From contig JBBTQM010000012.1 of the NCBI GenBank assembly GCA_038065675.1, forward strand, positions 1 to 40,827: a DNA stretch of 40,827 nt, given 5' to 3'. This DNA is from JAUYLU01 sp038065675. GTDB taxonomy: Bacteria; Patescibacteriota; Minisyncoccia; Phycocordibacterales; VMEP01. Both the position numbers and the translations under genes were made by a program. This document shows positions 22,932 to 33,104 of the stretch, piece by piece. The notes under the pieces are model-generated. The model was not told the DNA's origin, made no database searches, and worked only from the letters and a program-made list of their open reading frames with translations. Every line of letters begins with the position of its first letter. Positions within the stretch are counted from its first letter, which is position 1.

Positions 22932-22963
22932 CAAAAAAAAGCGGCCACCAAAAGGTGTGCCGC
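22932..22963 (-). terminator. Terminator of the small gene at 23002-23361
   Basis: GCGGC-CACC and GGTG-T-GCCGC (22941-22963) form a hairpin with one bulge, followed on the minus strand by eight T (22932-22940). It lies between the small gene and sufD, so sufD probably needs its own promoter in the remaining ~35 bases or read-through. Confidence 0.75.
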
Positions 22964-23001
22964 ACAGCCGCGGAAAAAGCGCGGCAACAAGACGAATCAT
23001 T

Positions 23002-23361
23002 TCACAGGACGAACCGGGCAACGTTCGCGATCTTTGCGATGGGTCCGTCGTCCGCACCGAGCCCGTCTTTGGCATCTTTCAGAACCTCCTGCGGGGTCTC
23101 CCCCGGGGGGAACGTGAATTCATGCATGGGAATCCACTTGGAAAAGAACATGAGCTGGCGCACCTTTACCGACTCGGGGTTCTTCGGGTGTCTCCCGTCC
23201 GAAAAGTTTACGATTTCCACCTCCTCGCCGGTCGCCTTGCGCTGAAGCGAGAGACCTTCGTGCGAGGTAATGTGATATTCGTTGTTGTCTATCTTCTTTA
23301 CGTTCCTCTTCCCCACAAGCCAGATTATGGCCTGCGGGGTAACCTCAAAAGTGATTTGCAT
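23002..23361 (-). CDS. Orphan small protein of unknown function
   Basis: I do not recognise this 119-residue protein. The first 60 residues look beta-rich (MQITFEVTPQAIIWLVGKRN, YHITSHEGLSLQRKATGEEV) and the middle has VRQLMFFSKWIPMHEFTFPP; the C-terminus is an acidic-to-hydrophobic helix (EVLKDAKDGLGADDGPIAKI). No membrane segment or Cys motif. The start is fixed by GGAGAGG just before the ATG. A full promoter and a dedicated terminator make it a self-contained unit inserted between sufB and sufD. Confidence 0.6.
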   Translation of the reverse strand: MQITFEVTPQAIIWLVGKRNVKKIDNNEYHITSHEGLSLQRKATGEEVEIVNFSDGRHPKNPESVKVRQLMFFSKWIPMHEFTFPPGETPQEVLKDAKDGLGADDGPIAKIANVARFVL

Positions 23362-23413
23362 CGCCTCTCCTTTTAGGGTAGTCTGCCAAAAATCAACCTG
23401 TTGACCTTTTTCT

Positions 23414-23442
23414 TTTATAGCATAATTAAAATTTCTTGTCAA
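23414..23442 (-). promoter_or_regulatory. Consensus promoter of the small gene at 23361
   Basis: Minus-strand TTGACA (23437-23442), a 17-base spacer and TATAAA (23414-23419) with a TGC extension. This is the best housekeeping promoter in the window. Leader about 45 bases. Confidence 0.75.
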
Positions 23443-23487
23443 ATCACTAAACACTATTTTAGGAATTGTAAAACATTGAAAGCTGAG

Positions 23488-23512
23488 GCCCCGCACCACG
23501 CGGGGCTTTTTT
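23488..23512 (+). terminator. Hairpin terminator upstream of the 64-residue gene
   Basis: GCCCCGC, loop ACCAC, GCGGGGC and T6. No plus-strand gene lies upstream, so it either blocks stray transcription or is one of the two flanking repeats of the small cassette (see 23793-23808). Confidence 0.75.
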
Positions 23513-23514
23513 GT

Positions 23515-23542
23515 TTGACATAGCGTAAACAAAATATATAGT
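23515..23542 (+). promoter_or_regulatory. Promoter of the 64-residue gene
   Basis: TTGACA (23515-23520), 16-base spacer, TATAGT (23537-23542). The -35 overlaps the end of the preceding terminator repeat. Confidence 0.65.
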
Positions 23543-23576
23543 GCTTTAAGGAAACAATAAAGATGAGGAGCAACGA

Positions 23577-23771
23577 ATGCCTACCGCAAAGTACTTCGTA
23601 CAGATAGAGGGGGAAACCGATTCTCAGCCTCCTATACCGAAAATGGCTGACTGGTCTGCCGAGATGAGCTATCCGCTCAATCCGACAGAACTGCGGTCTG
23701 TCGCCACCGAAAAAGCCAAAAAAGAAAATCTGAAAGAAGGTTGGTCAATTGTCCACCTCCAAAGACTCTAG
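23577..23771 (+). CDS. Orphan 64-residue protein of unknown function
   Basis: The protein starts PTAKYFVQIEGETDSQPPIP, continues with MADWSAEMSYPLNPTELRSVATEKAKKEN and ends GWSIVHLQRL. It looks soluble, with a short strand, a Pro-rich turn and one helix. No known family recognised. It has its own promoter, a strong ATGAGGAG ribosome site and a terminator. It runs opposite to the suf genes around it and is bracketed by two exact 16-base repeats. Confidence 0.6.
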   Translation: MPTAKYFVQIEGETDSQPPIPKMADWSAEMSYPLNPTELRSVATEKAKKENLKEGWSIVHLQRL

Positions 23772-23772
23772 G

Positions 23773-23804
23773 AGCTCCGAATTATTTTTACACGGGGCTT
23801 TTTT
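23773..23804 (+). terminator. Terminator of the 64-residue gene
   Basis: AGCTCCG (23773-23779) pairs with CGGGGCT (23793-23799, one G-T pair), followed by a T run. It contains the second copy of the flanking repeat. Confidence 0.7.
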
Positions 23805-23914
23805 GTTTTATTCCTTACCCCTAATTACCCCACATTTATAATACCCCCTATTAATATCCCCCTATTCGCTACAATTAGAGAATAGATGGATTGGCGGGCT
23901 GGGATTTGCCGAGT

Positions 23915-24451
23915 TTAATTTTTGATATTTAGGATATCGGAAATCAGGCGAGGAAGATCACTTTCTTTATTCTTAGAGTGATCAGCTAAATAATAAATAT
24001 ATTTGTAGTACTTATAAACCTTCTTATACATTTCTAAATCAAGGGTTAAAATTTTTGCCCCTAAACGCATACCCTCTGTCGCAATCAAAAAATCATTCGG
24101 ACGCAAAAGAGAAATTTTTACTCTAGAAAAAATTCTATACCGCTCAATTATACCCTCTTTGTTGGGGCCACTTTTTTGGTGTCGGTTGTCTATCTTTACC
24201 CAAAAATCTCTTAAAGTTTTTTCACACTTTTTAACTGGAATTTTTCTTCTGCGTAAATTTGAAAAAACTTCTAAATAAACGAGGGATGGTATATAAAAAA
24301 TTGGCTTATAGGGGAGAATGGCGCCACAAGACGATATGGCAGCGTTGTGGTTAAAATCCTTTTCGTTCATGTATGCCAGAATCCAAGAAGAATCAAGTAA
24401 AATTTCTGGTTTTTCTTTACTATGTTTTTTTGTTTTTTTCTTTTTAGCCAT
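23915..24451 (-). CDS. PIN-domain protein (VapC-like RNase fold)
   Basis: 178 residues. A Lys-rich start (MAKKKKTKKHSKEK) leads into a PIN fold: EILLDSSWILAYMNEKDFNHNAA (Asp20), SLVYLEVFSNLRRR (Glu61), LLRPNDFLIATEGMRLGAKILTLDLEMYKKV (Asp120, Asp138). The acidic residues of the nuclease site are therefore present. PIN proteins cut RNA, often as VapC toxins, but no antitoxin gene is adjacent. It starts 2 bases after the sufB stop, so it is co-translated with sufB. It is richer in A/T than the suf genes, suggesting later arrival. Confidence 0.75.
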   Translation of the reverse strand: MAKKKKTKKHSKEKPEILLDSSWILAYMNEKDFNHNAAISSCGAILPYKPIFYIPSLVYLEVFSNLRRRKIPVKKCEKTLRDFWVKIDNRHQKSGPNKEGIIERYRIFSRVKISLLRPNDFLIATEGMRLGAKILTLDLEMYKKVYKYYKYIYYLADHSKNKESDLPRLISDILNIKN

Positions 24452-24453
24452 AA

Positions 24454-25806
24454 TTATCCAACAGAGTTCTCCATCTCCAATTCTATTAATTTGTTCAATT
24501 CCAACGCGTATTCAAGGGGCATGGCTTTAATCATGGGCTCCACGAAACCGCCGACGATGAGGCGCACGGCTTCGGCTTCGGAATAGCCGCGCGATTTCAA
24601 ATAAAAAATTTCCTCGTCCCCTATCCGCCCGACTCGCGCTTCGTGGGAAATTTCCGCGGATGAATTGTCGCTTTTTATGGTTGGGTAAGTATTTGAAACC
24701 GACTCGCCGTCAAGAATCAGAGCGTCGCAAGAAACAATTGAGCGAGTGTTTTCCGCTTTTTTGCCAACCTGCACAAACCCACGATAATTAGACACGCCTC
24801 CGTCTTTGGACACGGATTTTGAACGGATAACGGAAGATGTGTTCGACGCAAGATGCAAAACCTTAGACCCCGTATCCTGCACTTGTCCCTCCCCCGCCAA
24901 AACGATTCCCAATGACTCGGAACGCGCACTCTCGCCCAAAAGAACCGACGACGGGTAAAGCATCGTAACGCACGAGCCCATGTTGCCGTTTAGCCATTCA
25001 ATAATTCCGTCTTTAAAAACGAGTGCTTTTTTGGTGTTTAAATTGTAAACATTTTTTGACCAGTTCTCTATGCTTGAATATTTAATGCGCGCGCCGGGAA
25101 GTACAAAAAGCTCAACACATCCGGCGTGAAGCGACGAGGCGCGGTAACGCGGCGCCGAACATCCTTCAATATATTCCACAGATGAGCCCTCGTCGGCGAT
25201 AATCAGCGTGTGCTCAAATTGCGCGGAGCGCTCGCGGTTCATTCTGAAATACGCCTGAAGCGGCATATCCACTTTCACGCCCTTAGGTACATAAATGAAT
25301 GTTCCCCCAGACCAGACCGCGCCGTGTAGCATTGTAAATTTATGGTCGGATGCCGGTACGCAGTCGGTCATGAAATATTTTTTAACCAAATCGGGGTACT
25401 TTTGCACCGCCACATCCATGTTCTCAAAAATCACTCCTTTGTCGGAGAGAGTTTTTTTAAGGTGGTGATAAACGACACCGGAATCGTATTGCGCCCCGAC
25501 ACCGCCCAGATAATCCCGCTCGGCCTTGGGAATTCCCAGTTTTTCAAAAGTCTCCGAAATCTCCTTAGGAACTTCCTCCCATTTGTCCGTTTCCGCCGTT
25601 TCCGGGTCGACGTAATAGACCATGTTTTCAAGGTCTAAATCTTCAAGCGACGGCCCCCAGCCGGGAAGCGCCGTTTTTTGGTATAGCTCAAGCGCCGCCA
25701 GGCGCTTTTCAAGCATCCAATCCGGCTCGTTTTTAGATTTTGAGATATGGCGAACAAGCTCCAGAGAAAGTCCTCCCTTGCTTGCCATATTCGTCTTTTT
25801 TCTCAT
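24454..25806 (-). CDS. sufB: SUF scaffold protein SufB
   Basis: About 450 residues, the usual SufB size. It opens with GLSLELVRHISKSKNEPDWMLEKRLAALE and contains VPKGVKVDMPLQAYFRMN, EGCSAPRYRASSLHAG, and IGDEEIFYLKSRGYSEAEAVRLIVGGFVEPM, all SufB hallmarks. With SufC and SufD it builds the Fe-S cluster. Start choice: ATG at 25806 or ATG at 25788 (MASKGGLS) both give a normal N-terminus; a TTG at 25842 is less likely. A hairpin with a T-rich tail lies in the upstream leader region. It is separated from sufD by a PIN gene and two small genes. Confidence 0.94.
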   Translation of the reverse strand: MRKKTNMASKGGLSLELVRHISKSKNEPDWMLEKRLAALELYQKTALPGWGPSLEDLDLENMVYYVDPETAETDKWEEVPKEISETFEKLGIPKAERDYLGGVGAQYDSGVVYHHLKKTLSDKGVIFENMDVAVQKYPDLVKKYFMTDCVPASDHKFTMLHGAVWSGGTFIYVPKGVKVDMPLQAYFRMNRERSAQFEHTLIIADEGSSVEYIEGCSAPRYRASSLHAGCVELFVLPGARIKYSSIENWSKNVYNLNTKKALVFKDGIIEWLNGNMGSCVTMLYPSSVLLGESARSESLGIVLAGEGQVQDTGSKVLHLASNTSSVIRSKSVSKDGGVSNYRGFVQVGKKAENTRSIVSCDALILDGESVSNTYPTIKSDNSSAEISHEARVGRIGDEEIFYLKSRGYSEAEAVRLIVGGFVEPMIKAMPLEYALELNKLIELEMENSVG

Positions 25807-25879
25807 ACCACGCAGTATGCCCTTTCCATTATTTTTTCTCAACTATCAAATAAATCACAATAATTGGGATAAAAAAATA

Positions 25880-25900
25880 TTCCAAGGACTCCCCTTGGAA
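25880..25900 (-). terminator. Leader hairpin or attenuator upstream of sufB
   Basis: TTCCAAGG (25880-25887) pairs with CCTTGGAA (25893-25900). On the minus strand it is followed by TATTTTTTTA, the form of an intrinsic terminator, about 75 bases before the sufB start. It could attenuate sufB or stop antisense read-through from rpoD. Confidence 0.55.
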
Positions 25901-25971
25901 ACGACATATTTACATTTTCCCCGCTAATGATATTATTTTTCGCATACTGTTCTTCAGAGGGAGAAACTCAC

Positions 25972-26292
25972 ATGCTACTTAGAGAGGTTATGGAGTTTGC
26001 CAAAAAGGGATATTTCAGGCAAAACGGTCTCCACGGCTACCGGTGGGAAATCAGACTGAGAGCCGTCTTCAAGATAGAAATCGACGGGAAAGAAATACGC
26101 GTCGCCGGCTTTAAAGACGGTACTCACAAAGGAAAAGAAAACACATTCTTCTACCGAGACGGCGAAATAGAGCGCGCCCTACCCATGCGCCAAAGCCGGC
26201 TGATTGAATATTCGCTCAACCGCCCCATACTCAAGGAGAGAGCCGAAAGGAAAAAAACAGAAAGTATCTTCTGCGGGAACGGGTCCAAGTGA
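25972..26292 (+). CDS. Orphan small protein of unknown function
   Basis: 106 residues, not recognised. LREVMEFAKKGYFRQNGLHGYRWEIRLRAVFKIEIDGKEIRVAGFKDGTHKGKENTFFYRDGE looks like an alpha segment followed by a small beta sheet; the C-terminal third is a basic helix. The start at 25972 is set by AGAGGGAG upstream of the ATG, and a possible extended -10 (TGATATTAT) ends at 25936. Its stop codon lies inside its terminator hairpin. It opposes the core-gene direction and fits the group of self-contained small genes. Confidence 0.6.
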   Translation: MLLREVMEFAKKGYFRQNGLHGYRWEIRLRAVFKIEIDGKEIRVAGFKDGTHKGKENTFFYRDGEIERALPMRQSRLIEYSLNRPILKERAERKKTESIFCGNGSK

Positions 26293-26302
26293 CCCGTTTT
26301 TC
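26278..26302 (+). terminator. Terminator of the small gene at 25972
   Basis: AACGGGTC (26278-26285) pairs with GACCCGTT (26291-26298) around CAAGT, followed by T-rich sequence. The stop codon of the gene is within the hairpin, and rpoD ends 3 bases further on the other strand. Confidence 0.8.
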
Positions 26303-26304
26303 TT

Positions 26305-27537
26305 TTAGTAATTTTTCAGCCGTGAGACTTTTTCGTGCTGGCGGATTTTTTCGTGCACCTTCGCTTCAATCTGGCGGATGCGCTCGCGGGTTACGCCGAA
26401 TTCCTGACCAACTTCTTCAAGCGTGTGCATCACTCCGTCAGTGAGTCCATGGCGCATTTCAAGAATTTTGCGCTCCTTGGGAGACAAATCATTTAAAATC
26501 TCCCCTATTTGGTCCTTCAAAATGCGGTGGCTTGATTCCTGGTCGGGAGAAAGAATTTTATCATCGGCAATAAATTCCCCCAGTGTTGATTTGTCTTCGT
26601 CTTCTCCGATAGGTTTTTCGAGCGAGACGGTATCCTGGTTTATATTTTCAATATTGTGAATTTTCTCCACCTCAACCCCCATTTCGGTTGCGATTTCTTC
26701 GGGCAGAGGGTCGCGGCCGAGGTCTTGGGAAAGCCTCCTCACCACCTGCTTGTATTTGGCGATGGTTTCCACCATGTGCACGGGAATACGGATTGTGCGG
26801 GACTGGTCGGCGAGCGCTCTCGTAATAGCCTGCCTTATCCACCATGTCGCGTAAGTTGAAAATTTAAATCCTTTGGTGTGGTCGAATTTATCAACCGCCT
26901 TAAAAAGCCCTAAATTGCCTTCCTGAATGAGGTCCAAAAGAGTAAGGTCGGAACTGCGCCCAACGTATTTTTTGGCGATGGAAACGACAAGACGCAAGTT
27001 CGCCTTAGCGAGAAGGTTTTTCGCTTCCTTGTCCCCTTTCTCTATCCTTTTCGCCAGCTCTCTTTCCTGGGCGGCGGAAATAAGCGGATATTTGCCTATT
27101 TCTTTCAAGTACATCTGTATTGAGTCGTAAGAAGAGCCCTCCTTGCCGTATTTCTTTTCCGTTTTTCCCTTTTCTTCAGTATCCAAAAGATTCCCTCCTT
27201 CAAGCACATCAACGCCCGCTACGGCAAGGCGTTCATACAGTTCGTCCAGGAAAAAAATATTGCTTTCTATGGTCGGGAATGTTTTAAGTATGTCGTCATA
27301 AGTTATGAATCCCCGGTCTTTGCCTTTTTCTATAAGTTCATCCGCCTTTTCTTCGCGCGCCAAAACTTTCTTGCCTAAAATTTTCCCCGTTTTTTCGTCC
27401 CTGCGCGGGCCTTTGCCTTTGGCGAGTTTCCCCTTTGCGGGAACCTTTTTCTTAGGTAGCGCGCGCCCCTTGCGTTTTATCGCTTTCTTGGGCGATTTTT
27501 TGGAACCTGTATTCTTTTTTTTGTTTTTCTTTTTCAT
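26305..27537 (-). CDS. rpoD: Primary RNA polymerase sigma factor
   Basis: 410 residues. After a very Lys-rich start (~1-60) come region 1.2 (DSIQMYLKEIGKYPLISAAQERELAKRIEKGD), region 2 (NLRLVVSIAKKYVGRSSDLTLLDLIQEGNLGLFKAVDKFDHTKGFKFSTYATWWIRQAITRALADQ), region 3, and region 4 with the helix-turn-helix TLEEVGQEFGVTRERIRQIEAKVHEKIR. Region 2.4 and 4.2 are complete, fitting the consensus promoters seen here. The long region 1.1 and the non-conserved domain of E. coli RpoD are absent. It follows dnaG, an old and common arrangement. The start region is the 3' arm of a long-range inverted repeat. Confidence 0.96.
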   Translation of the reverse strand: MKKKNKKKNTGSKKSPKKAIKRKGRALPKKKVPAKGKLAKGKGPRRDEKTGKILGKKVLAREEKADELIEKGKDRGFITYDDILKTFPTIESNIFFLDELYERLAVAGVDVLEGGNLLDTEEKGKTEKKYGKEGSSYDSIQMYLKEIGKYPLISAAQERELAKRIEKGDKEAKNLLAKANLRLVVSIAKKYVGRSSDLTLLDLIQEGNLGLFKAVDKFDHTKGFKFSTYATWWIRQAITRALADQSRTIRIPVHMVETIAKYKQVVRRLSQDLGRDPLPEEIATEMGVEVEKIHNIENINQDTVSLEKPIGEDEDKSTLGEFIADDKILSPDQESSHRILKDQIGEILNDLSPKERKILEMRHGLTDGVMHTLEEVGQEFGVTRERIRQIEAKVHEKIRQHEKVSRLKNY

Positions 27538-27634
27538 CCTGTTAGAAATTAATTACCAGATTGTATCTTATTTTTCTTCTTAACGCCTCTCCCGTAAACT
27601 CGTCGATGGCTGATTTTCGTGAATTTCTAACGGG
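27538..27634 (-). repeat. Long-range inverted repeat at the rpoD start
   Basis: CCTGTTAGAAATT at 27538-27550 and AATTTCTAACGGG at 27622-27634 are inverted copies with one mismatch, 71 bases apart. On the minus-strand message the second arm runs AATTTCTAACAGG directly into the ATG of rpoD, so pairing would bury the start. Confidence 0.7.
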
Positions 27635-27650
27635 ATTCATGCGTGATTAT

Positions 27651-29357
27651 CTATTTTAAAAATTTCCCCTTAATTTCATTTATTCTTTTTGAAACATCGT
27701 GGCATTGTTTAAGCGCCGCCTCGGTCTCTTTCTCGTCTTTCTTTTTTTCCGCCACCCTAAGCGCCGCCATCGCGAGAGAAAGGTCCCGCTCAAGCAACAT
27801 AAGTTCGAGATTTGAAAAAAGCTCATCTAAAACCTCGTCCAAACGCTCGGTATCACGATAGTATACCTCAGCCTGAAGAATAAGATTTTCTTTGCCTTCA
27901 TCCCCGGGATGTAAAGCACCCCCTGTTATTTTTTTAAAACGTTCCTTTGAAAGAACGGTGTCAATAATTCTTTCGTCTTTTTTCTTTTCATCCTGCCAAT
28001 AGACGATTCCCGTTATCTTATCGCGAATCCGGTCTTCCCGACCGCGCGGCGCGGGCATTTTTTCGTCTTTATTCGGCTCTTCCACGGAACGCGTTTCTAT
28101 TTTTTTTATTTCTTCCCATATCGGTTCTTCGCTAAGCCCCAATGCGGAAGCGATATTGCCGACGAAATGCGCCTGATCAATGCGGTTTCTGATATTGGCA
28201 ATATGAGGAAGAACCAGTCGCGTTACTTCAAGCCGGAACGCCCGTTCGTCGAGCCCGCGGTCGCGTATCACCTCCAAATAAAAATCAATTATATGCTTGG
28301 CGCCCTTAACCGCCGAAATCCAGGCTTCTTTATCTTTGGCAATCAAGTCGGCCGGATCAACCCCTTTAGGCATTCTAGCGATTCGCACGTTCATGCCGAG
28401 CGAAAGCGCGATATCAAATCCTCTCGCGGCCGCGGCAATCCCCGCTTCGTCTCCGTCAAAAGCCATCACGACATTGTTACTGAAACGCTTAAGCATCTTA
28501 ACTTGTTCTTCCGTAAGAGCCGTACCGGACGAAGCGACCGTATTCGTAAGCCCGGCTTGATGAGAAAGAATGAGGTCCATCTGCCCTTCAACGAGCACCG
28601 CGAAATCTTCGCGCATTATCGACTGCTTGGCACGGTCATATCCGAAAAGAACGCGCGACTTGCTGAAAAGCGGAGTTTCCGGCGTGTTAATGTACTTTGC
28701 CGTGTCAGTCTCCGAATTCCCTTTGGCAAAATGGCGCCCGGAGAAACCCACGATTTTCCCCTGCGCGTTCCTGAGCGGGAACATAATCCGTCCGCGGAAA
28801 CGGTCATAGAATCCTTTCTCACTCCTTATTACCAATCCGACTTTTTCCATCTCCGGCTCGGAAAACTTTTTGCTTTTCAGGCGAGAGAGAAGCCCGCGCC
28901 ATTCTTCATCGGCGTATCCTATACGCCACGAAAAAATAGTTTCATCGGAAAGCCCGCGGCCTTTTAAATACTCAATTGCCGATTTGTTCCCGGAGATTCT
29001 TTCTTCGTAATAAGCGGCGGCTTCGTCGAGAATTTTATAAAGGCCGCCTTCCTCGTTTTTTAAACGCGGGTCTATGTTCGGCAAAGAAATTCCCGCTCGG
29101 TCGGCTAAAATCTGAAGCGCCCGCTTGAAATCCACCCCTTCTATTTCCTCAACGAAACTGAATATATCGCCGCCGCGGTTGCAACCGAAACAATGGTAGG
29201 TGTTGCGCGACGGCGACACTATAAACGACGGTGTTTTTTCGCTATGGAACGGGCAGCGCGCTTTGAAATTTACGCCCGCGCGCTCCAATTTTATATACGA
29301 AGAAACAACCTGGTCTACGGGAAGCCTTTCTTTGATTTGCTCTGTGGGTGAAGACAT
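27651..29357 (-). CDS. dnaG: DNA primase
   Basis: 568 residues. The CHC2 zinc finger is CPFHSEKTPSF then HCFGCNRGGD (within 1-100). The primase core includes GRIMFPLRNAQGKIVGFSGR. The TOPRIM domain has LVEGQMDLI and VVMAFDGDEAG, giving the metal-binding Glu and Asp residues. The C-terminal helicase-interaction part (~430-568) is helical and charged. It primes DNA synthesis on both strands. It lies between rpoC and rpoD on the minus strand. Confidence 0.96.
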   Translation of the reverse strand: MSSPTEQIKERLPVDQVVSSYIKLERAGVNFKARCPFHSEKTPSFIVSPSRNTYHCFGCNRGGDIFSFVEEIEGVDFKRALQILADRAGISLPNIDPRLKNEEGGLYKILDEAAAYYEERISGNKSAIEYLKGRGLSDETIFSWRIGYADEEWRGLLSRLKSKKFSEPEMEKVGLVIRSEKGFYDRFRGRIMFPLRNAQGKIVGFSGRHFAKGNSETDTAKYINTPETPLFSKSRVLFGYDRAKQSIMREDFAVLVEGQMDLILSHQAGLTNTVASSGTALTEEQVKMLKRFSNNVVMAFDGDEAGIAAAARGFDIALSLGMNVRIARMPKGVDPADLIAKDKEAWISAVKGAKHIIDFYLEVIRDRGLDERAFRLEVTRLVLPHIANIRNRIDQAHFVGNIASALGLSEEPIWEEIKKIETRSVEEPNKDEKMPAPRGREDRIRDKITGIVYWQDEKKKDERIIDTVLSKERFKKITGGALHPGDEGKENLILQAEVYYRDTERLDEVLDELFSNLELMLLERDLSLAMAALRVAEKKKDEKETEAALKQCHDVSKRINEIKGKFLK

Positions 29358-29360
29358 GGC

Positions 29361-29439
29361 TAGTTGATAGTTGGCAGGAAGCTAGGAAGTTAGTTTAAGA
29401 ATTTTTCTTCGATTTCTATTTCCTAACTCCTATCAACTA
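29361..29439. repeat. Inverted repeat in the rpoC-dnaG spacer
   Basis: TAGTTGATAG (29361-29370) and CTATCAACTA (29430-29439) are perfect inverted arms. The spacer between them is built of degenerate GGAAGTTAG-like units. The right arm belongs to the repeat shared with 19833-19850. Confidence 0.65.
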
Positions 29440-29458
29440 TTATCCTGATTTTATTCCC

Positions 29459-33085
<3,627 letters not shown>

Positions 33086-33104
33086 GGTTGATATGGATGA
33101 AGTC

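Noticed and set aside
23809..23914. C-rich repeat-like spacer (ACCCC, CCCCCTATT units)
   Set aside because: The units are too degenerate and too few for a CRISPR array or a defined tandem repeat, and no cas gene is near.
28167..28967. 266-codon plus-strand frame
   Set aside because: It is the antisense shadow of dnaG.
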